A stretch of 64,000 bases of DNA from Klebsiella oxytoca NBRC 105695 (GCF_001598695.1 NZ_BCZK01000004.1:335065-399064); one strand, 5' to 3'. Positions 18,965 to 34,335 are shown, counted from the stretch's first letter. Translations and numbers: made by a program. Notes: generated by a model from the letters alone, not told the origin.

Positions 18965-20161
18965 ATGCAGCGTACCGGTTTAAATAATGCCCGGGTCAGA
19001 CAGGCCAATAAATCCATTTTTTTGGCTCATCTCTGGCGGGAGAAGCAGCTGAGTAAATCCCAGCTTTCTCAGCTCACCGGACTCTCTATTCCGGCGGTGA
19101 GCAATATTCTTGAAGAGCTGCTCAGCGAGGGACTGATCGATCACTCCACGGAAAAAATGAGCAAACGCGGCGTGAACAGCGGAAGCTACCAGATCCCCGC
19201 GCGCGGAGCCTGGACGCTATGCATGAATATTACGCCGACCAGTATTGAGTATCAGCTTGCCGATGCCCGTCTACTGGCGGTTGACGGCCACCAGCATTTG
19301 CCCATCGATGCCCCTACGCCGCAGGCCCTTCTGGAGGCCATCGTGGAATGCTGGCGGCGTATCCACCGCCTCTACCCGCAGCACAGCATCAATCTCGCCC
19401 TTGGCGTCCATGGTCAGGTTGATCCGATCACCGGCGTTTCACAAACCATGCCCCAGGCGCGCTGGAAAACGCCGATTGAAATAAAGTATCTGCTGGAAGA
19501 ACAGCTCGGCGTGCAGGTACGGGTAGATAATGACTGCGTGATGCTGGCGCTGGCGGAGAAATGGCAGCATCCGGGCCCACAACCGGATTTTTGCGTGATC
19601 AACGTCGATTACGGTATTGGATCATCGTTTGTGATTAACGATCAGATTTATCGAGGAAGCCTCTACGGCAGCGGGCAGATTGGACACACGATTGTGAACC
19701 CTGACGGCAAAGCCTGCGACTGCGGGAGATATGGCTGTCTTGAAACCGTAGCCTCCCTCAGCGCGTTGAAAAAACAGGCGCGGATGTGGCTTAAAACCCA
19801 GCCTGAGGCGCAGCGATCTCCGGAGCAGTTAACCACGGCATCGCTCATTGAGGCCTGGGAACAGGGAGACGTGCATATTCGCGCATGGGTTGATAACGCC
19901 GCCAACGCTATTGGCTTAAGTCTTTATAATTTCTTAAATATTTTGAATATTAACCAGATCTGGCTATACGGTCGCAGCTGTGCTTTTGGCGAACAGTGGC
20001 TGGAGAGTATCGTCAAACAAACCGGCTTTAATCCGTTTGACCACGGCGATACGCCGAGAGCGCATGCCACCCAAATCGGTTTTGGCACACTGACCCGCGC
20101 TCAGCAGCTGATGGGGATCGGTTATCTGTATGTTGAGGAGCAACTGCAGACGCTGCGTTAA
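18965..20161 (+). CDS. yphH: ROK-family transcriptional regulator YphH
   Basis: 398-residue NagC/Mlc-type regulator. The N-terminal winged HTH (about 15-75) contains [20 protein letters not shown]. The ROK sugar-kinase-like domain follows, with the zinc-binding motif [10 protein letters not shown] and the DYGIGSS phosphate-loop region. Ribosome site GGGAG lies 8 bases before the ATG. It is divergent from the yphG-porter-yphB operon and most likely represses it in response to a sugar or sugar phosphate. K-12 carries yphH beside yphG in the same arrangement. Confidence 0.92.
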   Translation: MQRTGLNNARVRQANKSIFLAHLWREKQLSKSQLSQLTGLSIPAVSNILEELLSEGLIDHSTEKMSKRGVNSGSYQIPARGAWTLCMNITPTSIEYQLADARLLAVDGHQHLPIDAPTPQALLEAIVECWRRIHRLYPQHSINLALGVHGQVDPITGVSQTMPQARWKTPIEIKYLLEEQLGVQVRVDNDCVMLALAEKWQHPGPQPDFCVINVDYGIGSSFVINDQIYRGSLYGSGQIGHTIVNPDGKACDCGRYGCLETVASLSALKKQARMWLKTQPEAQRSPEQLTTASLIEAWEQGDVHIRAWVDNAANAIGLSLYNFLNILNINQIWLYGRSCAFGEQWLESIVKQTGFNPFDHGDTPRAHATQIGFGTLTRAQQLMGIGYLYVEEQLQTLR

Positions 20162-20235
20162 TCGTCAGGGGGACGTGGCGGAGCGCAAATTTGTGTATTA
20201 CGTTTAAATCACACGTCTCTCATAACGAGCTGATC

Positions 20236-20658
20236 ATGAACACTCTACGCTACTTTGACTTTGGTTCCTCCCGCTCTCTGCTGCTGCTGATTGCGCGTAT
20301 CGCGGTAGTGGTGCTGTTTATTCTTTTCGGTTATCCCAAGCTGCTCGGCTTTAGCGGCACGGTGCAGTATATGGCCTCCTCCGGCGCGCCGATGCCAACG
20401 CTTGCGGCCATCATTGCCATTATTATGGAGGTGCCGGCGGCCATTTTAATTGTGCTGGGCTTTTTCACCCGCCCGCTGGCGGTGATCTTTATTTTTTATA
20501 CTCTTGGCACCGCGGTGATTGGCCATCACTACTGGAATATGTCCGGCGATGCGGTACTACCGAACATGATTAACTTCTGGAAAAACGTCAGTATTGCCGG
20601 AGCCTTCCTGCTGCTGGCAATAACCGGGCCCGGAGCGATTTCGCTCGACCGCCGCTAA
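20236..20658 (+). CDS. yphA: DoxX-family inner-membrane protein YphA
   Basis: 140-residue protein with four predicted TM helices and DoxX-family pattern ([26 protein letters not shown]). Nearly full identity in layout with E. coli YphA. The ATG at 20236 is chosen because the E. coli protein starts there ([14 protein letters not shown]); the longer frame adds 15 residues. Function is unknown, perhaps redox or quinone related as for other DoxX proteins. In K-12 it lies at the other end of the yph cluster; here it follows yphH by 74 bp and is convergent with glyA. Confidence 0.93.
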   Translation: MNTLRYFDFGSSRSLLLLIARIAVVVLFILFGYPKLLGFSGTVQYMASSGAPMPTLAAIIAIIMEVPAAILIVLGFFTRPLAVIFIFYTLGTAVIGHHYWNMSGDAVLPNMINFWKNVSIAGAFLLLAITGPGAISLDRR

Positions 20659-20669
20659 TCAACAGGCAC

Positions 20670-20697
20670 AAAAAAGGCCGCATCAGCGGCCTTTTTT
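20670..20697. terminator. Bidirectional terminator (yphA / glyA)
   Basis: Stem AAAAAAGGCCGC, loop ATCA, GCGGCCTTTTTT. A and T runs flank both sides between convergent yphA and glyA. Confidence 0.93.
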
Positions 20698-20713
20698 AGC
20701 TCAACGCTAACGC

Positions 20714-21967
20714 TTACGCATAGACCGGGAAGCGTGCGCAGATATCCAGCACTTTACCCTTCACGCGCTCAATGACCGCTTCGTCATTGATGTTGTCCAG
20801 CACGTCGCACATCCAGCCGGCCAGCTCTTTGACTTCTGCTTCCTTAAAGCCGCGACGGGTCACCGCCGGAGAACCGATACGGATACCGGAGGTCACAAAC
20901 GGGCTCTTCGGATCGTTCGGCACGCTGTTTTTGTTGACGGTGATGTTGGCGCGGCCCAGGGCTGCGTCAGCTTCTTTACCGGTCAGGTTTTTATCGACCA
21001 GATCCAGCAGGAAAAGATGGTTTTCAGTGCCGCCGGAAACCACTTTGTAGCCGCGGTTCAGGAACACTTCGACCATCGCTTTAGCGTTTTTCGCTACCTG
21101 CTGCTGGTAAACTTTGAACTCTGGCTCCATCGCTTCTTTCAGCGCGACGGCTTTCGCCGCGATAACGTGCATCAGCGGGCCGCCCTGGGCGCTCGGGAAT
21201 ACGGCAGAGTTCAGTTTTTTGTACAGCTCTTCGCTGCCGCCTTTCGCCAGGATCAGGCCGCCGCGCGGACCAGCCAGGGTTTTGTGGGTGGTGGTGGTCA
21301 CGACGTGAGCATGCGGAACCGGGTTCGGGTAAACGCCTGCGGCGATCAGACCGGCAACGTGAGCCATATCGACGAACAGGTATGCGCCGATGCTGTCAGC
21401 GATTTCACGCATTTTTGCCCAGTCAACCACGCCGGAATAAGCCGAGAAACCACCGATAATCATCTTCGGTTTATGTTCCTGAGCCTGCTTAGCCATATCG
21501 TCATAGTCAATTTTACCGGACTCATCGATACCGTAAGGGATGATGTTGTACAGTTTGCCAGAGAAGTTGACCGGAGAGCCGTGAGTCAAGTGGCCACCTT
21601 GCGCCAGGTTCATACCCAGAACGGTATCGCCCGGCTGCAGCAGAGCGGTATAGACCGCGAAGTTCGCCTGGGAGCCGGAGTGCGGCTGCACGTTAGCGTA
21701 GTCAGCGCCGAACAGTTCTTTAGCGCGGTCAATCGCCAGCTGCTCTACGATATCGACGTATTCACAGCCGCCGTAGTAGCGCTTGCCCGGGTATCCTTCA
21801 GCGTATTTGTTGGTCAGCTGAGAGCCCTGCGCCTGCATTACGCGCGGGCTGGTGTAGTTTTCGGAGGCGATCAGTTCGATGTGCTCTTCCTGACGTACTT
21901 TTTCTTGCTCCATAGCCTGCCACAGTTCGGCATCATAATCGGCAATGTTCATTTCACGCTTTAACAT
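20714..21967 (-). CDS. glyA: Serine hydroxymethyltransferase
   Basis: PLP enzyme that converts serine and tetrahydrofolate to glycine and 5,10-methylene-THF, the main one-carbon source. It has 417 residues from the ATG at 21967 with AGGAG upstream. The PLP lysine lies in [14 protein letters not shown]. Its promoter lies within 22038-22066, with a PurR box just upstream at 22085, so purine repression is expected as in E. coli. Divergent from hmp. Confidence 0.98.
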   Translation of the reverse strand: MLKREMNIADYDAELWQAMEQEKVRQEEHIELIASENYTSPRVMQAQGSQLTNKYAEGYPGKRYYGGCEYVDIVEQLAIDRAKELFGADYANVQPHSGSQANFAVYTALLQPGDTVLGMNLAQGGHLTHGSPVNFSGKLYNIIPYGIDESGKIDYDDMAKQAQEHKPKMIIGGFSAYSGVVDWAKMREIADSIGAYLFVDMAHVAGLIAAGVYPNPVPHAHVVTTTTHKTLAGPRGGLILAKGGSEELYKKLNSAVFPSAQGGPLMHVIAAKAVALKEAMEPEFKVYQQQVAKNAKAMVEVFLNRGYKVVSGGTENHLFLLDLVDKNLTGKEADAALGRANITVNKNSVPNDPKSPFVTSGIRIGSPAVTRRGFKEAEVKELAGWMCDVLDNINDEAVIERVKGKVLDICARFPVYA

Positions 21968-22037
21968 CCGCATCTCCTGACTCAGCTAACAATAAAATTT
22001 CGGCCTAAAAAGGCGGTCCACCTGGACAACGGCCCAC

Positions 22038-22066
22038 AGTATAACTGAATCATTCTGCGATAACAG
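22038..22066 (-). promoter_or_regulatory. glyA promoter
   Basis: Minus-strand -10 TATACT (22038-22043) and weak -35 CTGTTA (22061-22066) with a 17-base spacer. It lies about 70 bp before the glyA ATG. A hairpin-capable leader (GGCCTAAAAAGGC area) lies between promoter and start. Confidence 0.6.
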
Positions 22067-22084
22067 GTCTTGACAAAGGATTTT

Positions 22085-22100
22085 ACGCAAACGATTGGCT
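22085..22100. promoter_or_regulatory. PurR box upstream of glyA
   Basis: ACGCAAACGATTGGCT compares with the PurR consensus ACGCAAACGTTTGCGT: 13 of 16 bases match, including the central CG. It lies immediately upstream of the glyA -35. The rest of the 325-bp glyA-hmp gap (22101-22219) is AT-rich. I see only a poor MetR-like candidate near 22169-22182. Confidence 0.8.
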
Positions 22101-22219
22101 CCGCATTACACAAGGCTTTGAGCAATAAAGCACATTCGATTATCAACGGATTTCTTTTCAGGTTTGTGATGCAAATAATTCATGTTGTAACTGTCTTAAG
22201 GTAAAGCGTTAAAGAACCA

Positions 22220-22248
22220 TTTACAAAGCAGGGTTATTTTTATAAGAT
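22220..22248 (+). promoter_or_regulatory. hmp sigma-70 promoter
   Basis: -35 TTTACA (22220-22225), 17-base spacer, -10 TAAGAT (22243-22248), 45 bp before the hmp ATG. The -10 lies inside the NsrR box. Confidence 0.75.
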
Positions 22249-22266
22249 GCATTTAATATGCATCAT
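22244..22266. promoter_or_regulatory. NsrR operator of hmp
   Basis: Near-perfect 11-1-11 dyad: AAGATGCATTT, centre A, ATATGCATCAT. It matches the known NsrR double-hexamer consensus. Overlap with the -10 explains nitric-oxide-relieved repression. Confidence 0.88.
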
Positions 22267-22292
22267 TAAGATAACTTATAAAGGAAGCTGCT

Positions 22293-23483
22293 ATGCTCGA
22301 CGCCCAGACCATCGCTACGGTGAAAGCCACCATCCCCCTGCTGGTTGAAACCGGTCCAAAACTGACCGCTCATTTTTACGACCGCATGTTTGCTCACAAT
22401 CCCGAATTAAAAGAAATCTTCAATATGAGCAATCAGCGCAACGGCGACCAGCGCGAGGCGCTGTTCAACGCGATTGCCGCCTATGCCAGCAATCTCGAGA
22501 ACCTGCCCGCCCTGCTGCCGGCGGTAGAGAAAATCGCCCAGAAGCACACCAGCTTCCAGATTCAACCCGAGCAGTACAATATTGTTGGTACTCACCTGCT
22601 GGCGACCCTCGATGAGATGTTCAGTCCGGGCCAGGAAGTACTGGATGCCTGGGGCAAGGCCTACGGGGTGCTGGCCAACGTCTTTATTAATCGTGAAGCG
22701 CAAATCTATAACGAAAGCGCCAGCAAAACCGGCGGCTGGGAAGGCACCCGCGCATTCCGCATCGTCAAAAAAACGCTGCGCAGCGCGCTGATTACCAGCT
22801 TTGAATTTGAGCCGGTCGACGGCGGCGCGGTAGCGGAATATCATCCAGGCCAGTATCTGGCGGTCTGGCTGAAGCCGGAAGGTTTTCCGCATCAGGAAAT
22901 TCGCCAGTACTCTTTGACCCGCAAACCCGACGGTAGAGGCTATCGTATCGCGGTTAAACGTGAAAACGGCGGCCAGGTTTCAAACTGGCTGCATGATTCA
23001 GCGAAAGAAGGCGACGTGATTTATCTGGCCGCGCCGGCCGGTGATTTCTTCCTCAACGTGGCGCCGGAAACCCCGGTCACGCTGCTCTCCGGCGGCGTCG
23101 GTCAGACGCCGATGCTGGCGATGCTGGATGTGCTGGCAAAAGCGCAGCATCCGGCGCAGGTGAACTGGTTCCATGCGGCAGAGAACGGCGACGTACACGC
23201 CTTCTCGGACGAAGTTAAAACGCTGGGTGAAACGCTGCCGAAGTTTACTTCTCACGTCTGGTACCGCAGCCCGAGCGAAGCGGACCGTGAATCCGGCGCG
23301 TTTGATAGTGAAGGTTTGATGGATTTAACGGCGCTGGCCGACAAGATCGGCGACCCGCAAATGCAGTTCTATCTCTGCGGCCCGGTGGCGTTTATGCAGT
23401 TTGCCGCGAAGCAGCTGGTAGATCTGGGCGTGAGCAGCGGCAACATTCATTATGAGTGCTTCGGCCCGCACAAGGTGCTGTAA
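22293..23483 (+). CDS. hmp: Flavohemoglobin (nitric oxide dioxygenase)
   Basis: Cytosolic enzyme that oxidises NO to nitrate using O2 and NADPH; main aerobic NO detoxifier. It has 396 residues: a globin domain (1-~138, proximal histidine in [13 protein letters not shown]), an FAD domain (about 150-255, [10 protein letters not shown]), and an NAD(P) domain ([14 protein letters not shown]). AAGGAAG precedes the ATG. Transcription is under NsrR (box at 22244). It is convergent with glnB. Confidence 0.98.
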   Translation: MLDAQTIATVKATIPLLVETGPKLTAHFYDRMFAHNPELKEIFNMSNQRNGDQREALFNAIAAYASNLENLPALLPAVEKIAQKHTSFQIQPEQYNIVGTHLLATLDEMFSPGQEVLDAWGKAYGVLANVFINREAQIYNESASKTGGWEGTRAFRIVKKTLRSALITSFEFEPVDGGAVAEYHPGQYLAVWLKPEGFPHQEIRQYSLTRKPDGRGYRIAVKRENGGQVSNWLHDSAKEGDVIYLAAPAGDFFLNVAPETPVTLLSGGVGQTPMLAMLDVLAKAQHPAQVNWFHAAENGDVHAFSDEVKTLGETLPKFTSHVWYRSPSEADRESGAFDSEGLMDLTALADKIGDPQMQFYLCGPVAFMQFAAKQLVDLGVSSGNIHYECFGPHKVL

Positions 23484-23500
23484 ACGGAGCGATAAATGCA

Positions 23501-23535
23501 GGCGGCCCGGAAATTGCCGGACCGCCATCCGGTTT
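23501..23535. repeat. REP-like hairpin between hmp and glnB
   Basis: Stem GGCGG-c-CCGG / CCGG-a-CCGCC. The minus strand reads ACCGGATGGCGG, the core of enterobacterial REP/PU elements. It lies between convergent hmp and glnB and is likely an mRNA 3'-end stabiliser or weak terminator. Confidence 0.55.
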
Positions 23536-23541
23536 GACAGC

Positions 23542-23892
<351 letters not shown>

Positions 23893-23945
23893 TTAGTCGC
23901 GTAACCGGTTGCTAACCGTATCATAACTTGCGCCACCATCCGGAG

Positions 23946-25283
23946 CTACTCTTTAAAGTCGTTAGCGTCGAGCTCGTGGCGCGACAGCAGCTTATAAAAT
24001 TCGGTGCGATTGCGCCCGGCCATCCGGGCCGCATGCGTGACGTTCCCTTTGGTAATTTGCAGCAGCTTGCGCAGGTAATTGAGCTCAAACTGATTCCGCG
24101 CTTCGACAAACGTCGGCAGCGCGGTGTTTTCCCCTTCCAGCGCCTGCTCTACCAGGGCGTCGCTAATGACCGGCGAAGAGGTCAGCGCCACGCACTGCTC
24201 AATCACGTTCACCAGCTGGCGCACGTTGCCCGGCCATTTAGCGGCCATCAGCCGCTTCATCGCATCCGTGGAAAATGCGCGGACAAAAGGTTTATGGCGA
24301 TCGGCAGACTGGCGCAGCAGATGGTTCGCCAGCAGCGGAATATCTTCCGTACGCTCAGCCAGCGGCGGGATTTTCAGACTCACCACGTTGAGACGATAGA
24401 ACAGATCTTCACGAAATTCGCCTCGCGCCATGGCCTTCGGCAGGTCGCGATGGGTCGCAGAAATAATCCGCACATCAATATCGATATCGCGATTGCTGCC
24501 CAGCGGGCGCACTTTACGTTCCTGCAGAACGCGCAGCAGTTTCACCTGTAGCGCAACCGGCATATCGCCAATTTCATCAAGAAACAGGGTCCCGCCTTCC
24601 GCGGCCTGGAATAGCCCCTCGCGATTGCTGACTGCGCCGGTAAAAGCGCCACGCGCGTGGCCGAACAATTCTGACTCCAGCAACTGTTCGGGAAGCGCGC
24701 CGCAGTTAATGGCGACAAAAGGTTTATCGCGGCGCGGGCTGGCGTTATGAATTGCCTGGGCGACAATCTCCTTGCCGGTACCGCTCTGGCCGTTAATCAG
24801 CACGCTGACGTCCGACTGCGCCACCATCCCGGCCTGCTCCAGCAGTCGCTCCATCAGCGGGCTACGGGTCACAATCGCCTGACGCCAGCGCTCGTCGGTG
24901 GTTGGCGCACTCTGCTCCAGCGCGTCATCAATCGCTTTATAAAGGGCGTCTTTATCCACCGGCTTGGTGAGAAAGCTAAACACGCCCTGCTGGGTCGCGG
25001 CAACGGCGTCCGGAATGGAACCGTGCGCGGTGAGAATAATCACCGGCATCCCCGGCTGAACCTTCTGGATTTCGCTGAACAACTGGAGTCCGTCCATCTC
25101 GTCCATCCGCAGGTCGCTGACCACCAGATCGACCTTGTCGCGGCTCAGCGTGCGCAGCGCCTCCGGCCCGCTCTCGGCGGTCAGTACGCTATACCCTTCG
25201 CTGACCAGACGCATACCCAGCAGCTTCAGCAGCCCCGGATCGTCGTCCACTAATAGCAGACGGGCGGGTTTACGGATCGTCAT
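23946..25283 (-). CDS. glrR: Sigma-54 response regulator GlrR (QseF)
   Basis: NtrC-class activator paired with GlrK. The 445 residues comprise: receiver 1-120 with phospho-acceptor D57 and K107; AAA+ domain with Walker A GQSGTGKE (165-172) and the sigma-54 contact loop GAFTGA (212-217); and a C-terminal Fis-type HTH (THAARMAGRNRTEFYKLL). Known target: the glmY sigma-54 promoter. Three TGTC-N10-GACA-type sites and a -24/-12 promoter are visible upstream of glmY in this window. The gene overlaps qseG by 14 bp. Confidence 0.97.
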   Translation of the reverse strand: MTIRKPARLLLVDDDPGLLKLLGMRLVSEGYSVLTAESGPEALRTLSRDKVDLVVSDLRMDEMDGLQLFSEIQKVQPGMPVIILTAHGSIPDAVAATQQGVFSFLTKPVDKDALYKAIDDALEQSAPTTDERWRQAIVTRSPLMERLLEQAGMVAQSDVSVLINGQSGTGKEIVAQAIHNASPRRDKPFVAINCGALPEQLLESELFGHARGAFTGAVSNREGLFQAAEGGTLFLDEIGDMPVALQVKLLRVLQERKVRPLGSNRDIDIDVRIISATHRDLPKAMARGEFREDLFYRLNVVSLKIPPLAERTEDIPLLANHLLRQSADRHKPFVRAFSTDAMKRLMAAKWPGNVRQLVNVIEQCVALTSSPVISDALVEQALEGENTALPTFVEARNQFELNYLRKLLQITKGNVTHAARMAGRNRTEFYKLLSRHELDANDFKE

Positions 25284-25980
25284 GAATCACCTCCGGGACT
25301 TTATCGCCGCCGTGCCCGGCGTCAGAGCTGAAGTTCCCGCCGGGTTTACGGCTGGAGAGCTGACGCTCGATATCGGTGAGATTCTCCAGCTTGCGGGTCG
25401 TCAGTTCGAGCTGACTGCGTAGCTCAATTTCCTGCTGTCGCAGCGTCTCCAGCTCCGCATCGTTTGACTGCTGCAGTTTGGCGTAGCGGGAACGCTCGTC
25501 AATCAGCTGAAGCTGCCGGCCCTGAGCATCGCGCCAGAGCTGATAGAGCGGGCGCACCTGAGGGGCGATTTGCGGGCTGAAGCTATCCAGACTGGCGACC
25601 AGTTCCCGGCGCTCGTTAGGCGTAATTTTGGCATCAGCCAGTAAAATGCCGCGCTTAAAGGCATCCTGCCAGCTGTCGCCGCTGTGCAGCCGGGCCTCCG
25701 CCCGCGCCTGCACCGGAGCAAGACGATCGGCGCAGTCAATTCCACGCAGCCAGTAGAGCGGATTTTTGTCGCTGGCTTCGCTTTGCAGATTCCAGATATC
25801 AGCGCACTCCACCGAAAGAAAATCGGCGACCTGATGCTGCGGCAGCGCGGAGAGCGTTTTGCCATCCGCGGCGTGTGGTGATGTAGAGGCGGAACATCCC
25901 GCCAGCGCCAGGCAGGAAATGCCTGACAGCAGCCATCCCCTGAGGGGACGGACAAATGCGAAGAAGTGGGACATATTCAC
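25270..25980 (-). CDS. qseG: Outer-membrane lipoprotein QseG
   Basis: 236-residue lipoprotein that interacts with the GlrK periplasmic region and is needed for kinase activity in E. coli. A signal sequence ends in lipobox LALAGC. The mature protein is rich in charged residues with a predicted coiled coil (about 150-205, LQQSNDAELETLRQQEIELRS region, quoted in part). It lies between glrK (7 bp gap) and glrR (14 bp overlap), so all three are stoichiometrically coupled. The ATG at 25974 (MSHFF) is an alternative start. Confidence 0.93.
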   Translation of the reverse strand: MNMSHFFAFVRPLRGWLLSGISCLALAGCSASTSPHAADGKTLSALPQHQVADFLSVECADIWNLQSEASDKNPLYWLRGIDCADRLAPVQARAEARLHSGDSWQDAFKRGILLADAKITPNERRELVASLDSFSPQIAPQVRPLYQLWRDAQGRQLQLIDERSRYAKLQQSNDAELETLRQQEIELRSQLELTTRKLENLTDIERQLSSRKPGGNFSSDAGHGGDKVPEVIHDDP

Positions 25981-25987
25981 CCGATAG

Positions 25988-27442
25988 TTAGACGTTATTT
26001 TTTCCAGACTCGGCGACGGGGAGCGTGATACGAAAACAGATTAGCCCTGACTTCTCATCAACCAGGCTCAGCTCGCCCTGCATTTGCCGTACGCAGTCGC
26101 GGGCAATGCTCAGCCCCAGACCGCTGCCTTTTACCGCCCCTTTACGCTGGTGGCTTCCCTGATAAAAAGGCTCAAAAATCATGTTTCTTTCTGCGGACGG
26201 GATCGGCTCGCCGTCGTTAATGACGTCAATGCGCACCTGCTCGCCGTGCCGATAGCTATGGATTCGAATGTTACCGGATTCAGCACCATAGTGCACCGCA
26301 TTGGAGTAGAGATTATCCAGTACACTCACCAGCAGAGCGGGCTCCGCTTCGCAAAAACGCTCGCTGAGCAACAGTTCGGTATGCATCATTTTAGCTCTTG
26401 CCGGCAGGCTATGGGCAGAAACCACATTTTCCACCAGTTCGGCCAGGTTGACCGTCTCGCGCGCAATCGGGCCATCGGCCTGTTTGCGGTTATAGTCCAG
26501 CAGTTGCTCAATCAGCTTTTGCAGGTTGCGGCTGCTGTTATCCAGAATCTCCACGATCTCCTGCTGCTCGGGCGTCAGCGGCCCGGCCACCCGGTCAGCG
26601 AGCAGTTCCGTCCCTTCGCGCATGCTGGCCAGCGGCGTTTTCAGCTCATGGGAAAGATGGCGCAGGAACTGATGGCGCTGGGATTCCAGCCAGGCAAGGC
26701 GTTCGCTCAGCCAGATAATGCGTTTACCGACGGAGCGCAGCTCGCGCGGGCCGGTAAACAGCGCGGCATCGTCCAGCGATTTCCCCTCGCCCAGTCGGTT
26801 GATCATTCTTTCAATGCCCTTTACCGGGCCGATAATCATGCGGGTGAACAGCAGCACCAGCGCCAGGCTGAGCAGGAACAGCACCAGCGCCTGCCAGCCG
26901 AAGAACTGGCCGCGCTCGGCGATTTCCTGCTGCAGCTGCTGTCCACGCGAATAGACCACCGTCCGGGTTGCCTGGACCATGTCGCTATTGGCGGAAGCAA
27001 ACGCTTCCAGGCTGACTGCTGACTTCGCCGCCGGGCCGCTATTTTTACACTGCAGCTCGGCCAGATCGTCGAGATCCTGACGCAGCGCCTGCCAGATTTT
27101 TTCATCAGGCAGAACGCCCGCGTGAGCGTCAAGCATTTCGCTGTAGCGTTGGCGTTGATTTTGATAGACCCGCGCCAGCGTCGGATCGTCCAGCACGCAG
27201 TATTGCCGGTAGCTACGCTCCATTTCCAGCGACGCGTTAATCATCGCCTCGCTGCGGCGGGCGTCGATAAGGGTGGTGCGATTAATATGCGCCGCCTGGG
27301 CGCTGAGGGCGTTAAGGCTTTGCCACGCCTGCCATGCCAGCACCAGCAGCGGAAGCAGGATCAGCACGAAGGATAGCGTGACCAGCTGGCGCAGCGAACG
27401 GGGGAAAAGGGAGAGTCGCTTCACGGATAGGGTCTCAATCAT
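25988..27442 (-). CDS. glrK: Sensor histidine kinase GlrK (QseE)
   Basis: Inner-membrane kinase that phosphorylates GlrR and, through glmY, controls GlcN-6-P synthase and adhesion or virulence genes in enterics. It has 484 residues as drawn. TM1 is about 20-40, a periplasmic domain follows to ~182, TM2 is ~183-203, then HAMP, H-box with His265 (RHLSHELKTP), and the ATP-binding N and G boxes (DNLYSNAVHY, GSGLGLSI). The start is uncertain: E. coli homologs begin near residue 7, a GTG at 27424, and neither start has a strong ribosome site. Confidence 0.95.
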   Translation of the reverse strand: MIETLSVKRLSLFPRSLRQLVTLSFVLILLPLLVLAWQAWQSLNALSAQAAHINRTTLIDARRSEAMINASLEMERSYRQYCVLDDPTLARVYQNQRQRYSEMLDAHAGVLPDEKIWQALRQDLDDLAELQCKNSGPAAKSAVSLEAFASANSDMVQATRTVVYSRGQQLQQEIAERGQFFGWQALVLFLLSLALVLLFTRMIIGPVKGIERMINRLGEGKSLDDAALFTGPRELRSVGKRIIWLSERLAWLESQRHQFLRHLSHELKTPLASMREGTELLADRVAGPLTPEQQEIVEILDNSSRNLQKLIEQLLDYNRKQADGPIARETVNLAELVENVVSAHSLPARAKMMHTELLLSERFCEAEPALLVSVLDNLYSNAVHYGAESGNIRIHSYRHGEQVRIDVINDGEPIPSAERNMIFEPFYQGSHQRKGAVKGSGLGLSIARDCVRQMQGELSLVDEKSGLICFRITLPVAESGKNNV

Positions 27443-27475
27443 TAGCTCACTACGATGCTACCTGAATATACCCAA

Positions 27476-27602
27476 TATACTCTATGGATTTTGAGTTACA
27501 GGAAGGCGGCAAAGCTGAGAATCCCCGGGAGCTTACTCAAGTAAGTGACCGGGGTGAACAGATGCGGCCAACGCACCTGTAGCACAAAAGACGACGAGTA
27601 TA
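27476..27602. repeat. ERIC (IRU) element, 127 bp
   Basis: Imperfect palindrome with ends TATACTC and GAGTATA, exactly 127 bp, the canonical ERIC length. The centre contains AATCCCCGGGAGCTTAC and AAGTAAGTGACCGGGGTGA, which match the ERIC1R/ERIC2 primer core. It is flanked by TA, the usual target. It lies between glrK and glmY, with its right end touching the glmY terminator. Confidence 0.92.
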
Positions 27603-27789
27603 ATAAAGCCAGGCTACGGGAGCCTGGCTTTATTAAGAAATGAGGCGGTGCCTTACTCGACGTTTCGCCCGATGACTGATAAAGCAGAGCTGTTATCAGG
27701 AGTTGGACGGCAGGCACCTGTTTGTGCGTCATTCGAAGTTTATGTAGCGCGTCCCGAAGGGGCTGACATAAGAAGGTGAATGAGCCACT
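27602..27789 (-). ncRNA. glmY: Small RNA GlmY
   Basis: About 188-nt sRNA beginning AGTGGCTCATTCACC and containing TTATGTCAGCCCCTTCGGGA, both as in E. coli GlmY. It ends with a 14-bp terminator stem (AATAAAGCCAGGCT with AGCCTGGCTTTATT). GlmY titrates RapZ away from GlmZ, which stabilises GlmZ and raises GlmS. It lies between purL and glrK on the same strand, next to the GlrK/GlrR genes that activate it. The 5' end is set from the E. coli RNA; the 3' end from the terminator. Confidence 0.93.
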
Positions 27790-27796
27790 GGTTATA

Positions 27797-27826
27797 ATTA
27801 TGCACGAACTATGCCACATCTCAAAA
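27797..27826 (-). promoter_or_regulatory. Overlapping sigma-54 and possible sigma-70 promoters of glmY
   Basis: Sigma-54 site TGGCATAGTTCGTGCAT (27800-27816 on the minus strand), with GG and GC elements at the correct 10-base separation. An overlapping -10 CATAAT (27797-27802) with -35-like TTTTGA or TTTGAG about 17-18 bases upstream suggests a second promoter with the same start, as reported for E. coli glmY. Confidence 0.8.
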
Positions 27827-27905
27827 CATTTTATTAACACAATGAAATATAATGTCTTTTTACTATTTATGGGCACGGATGATGATGGTCGCTTTTTGTA
27901 CAAAG

Positions 27906-27923
27906 TGTCGCTGATTAGCAACA
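27906..27923. promoter_or_regulatory. GlrR-type site 3 (degenerate)
   Basis: TGTC-N10-AACA, one base off the GlrR motif TGTC-N10-GACA, about 120 bp upstream of the glmY start. It is the weakest of the three sites. Confidence 0.55.
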
Positions 27924-27968
27924 TCGGGTGAATGATTCAGTGATGCCTTTATGAATCAATAAGTTAAA

Positions 27969-27986
27969 TGTCACCTTTTGACGACA
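27969..27986. promoter_or_regulatory. GlrR site 2 upstream of glmY
   Basis: Perfect TGTC-N10-GACA (TGTCACCTTTTGACGACA), about 180 bp upstream of glmY. Confidence 0.8.
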
Positions 27987-28001
27987 CCACCATAGCGCGT
28001 T

Positions 28002-28019
28002 TGTCGGCGATCCCCGACA
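28002..28019. promoter_or_regulatory. GlrR site 1 upstream of glmY
   Basis: Perfect TGTC-N10-GACA (TGTCGGCGATCCCCGACA), about 215 bp upstream of glmY and close to the purL terminator. Bending between these sites and the promoter, probably by IHF, would be needed (known for E. coli; no IHF site called here). Confidence 0.82.
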
Positions 28020-28044
28020 CCTGCTTTCGAAGTACCCCACAAAT

Positions 28045-28074
28045 AAAAAAGCCCCCTGCGTGGGCAGGAGGCTT
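28045..28074 (-). terminator. purL intrinsic terminator
   Basis: Minus-strand stem GCCTCCTGC / GCAGGGGGC (one G-T pair), loop CCAC, followed by six Ts. It begins 22 bases after the purL stop. Confidence 0.88.
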
Positions 28075-28095
28075 AATTCGATTTGTAAACGATTT

Positions 28096-31983
<3,888 letters not shown>

Positions 31984-32058
31984 AAGTCTCTCGTCTTCGA
32001 AGCTTTCATGGTGAGCCAGGGGGGAAACGGGCGCCATTATAGTGAATCCTGCGCCCCG

Positions 32059-32074
32059 ACGAAACCGTTTGCGT
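32059..32074. promoter_or_regulatory. PurR box of purL
   Basis: Minus strand ACGCAAACGGTTTCGT, 14 of 16 to the PurR consensus, in the purL-mltF divergent region. Confidence 0.85.
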
Positions 32075-32220
32075 AGAAATAAAATGATTGCCAGGGTTTA
32101 TCAATAAATGTGACCCTCCTCGCGAATAAGTTGCCAACTGGCGCATTCTTAAGCAAAATGCCGCTCATTCCACGACAACCTTTTACTTATTCTGGTCATA
32201 GTCTGCTGAGGAACCCGAAG

Positions 32221-34328
<2,108 letters not shown>

Positions 34329-34335
34329 TTACACA

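Noticed and set aside
21017..21964. 315-codon plus-strand open frame opposite glyA
   Set aside because: Antisense shadow of glyA with unlikely residue composition.
22169..22182. MetR-like site in the glyA-hmp gap
   Set aside because: TGCAAATAATTCA resembles TGAA-N5-TTCA but with a mismatch in the key half-site; too weak to list as a feature.
26084..27022. 312-codon plus-strand open frame opposite glrK
   Set aside because: Antisense shadow; glrK has all histidine-kinase motifs on the other strand.
27496..27924. 142-codon minus-strand open frame across ERIC and glmY
   Set aside because: It covers a repeat, a known sRNA gene and its promoter; no ribosome site or recognisable protein. The frame is accidental.
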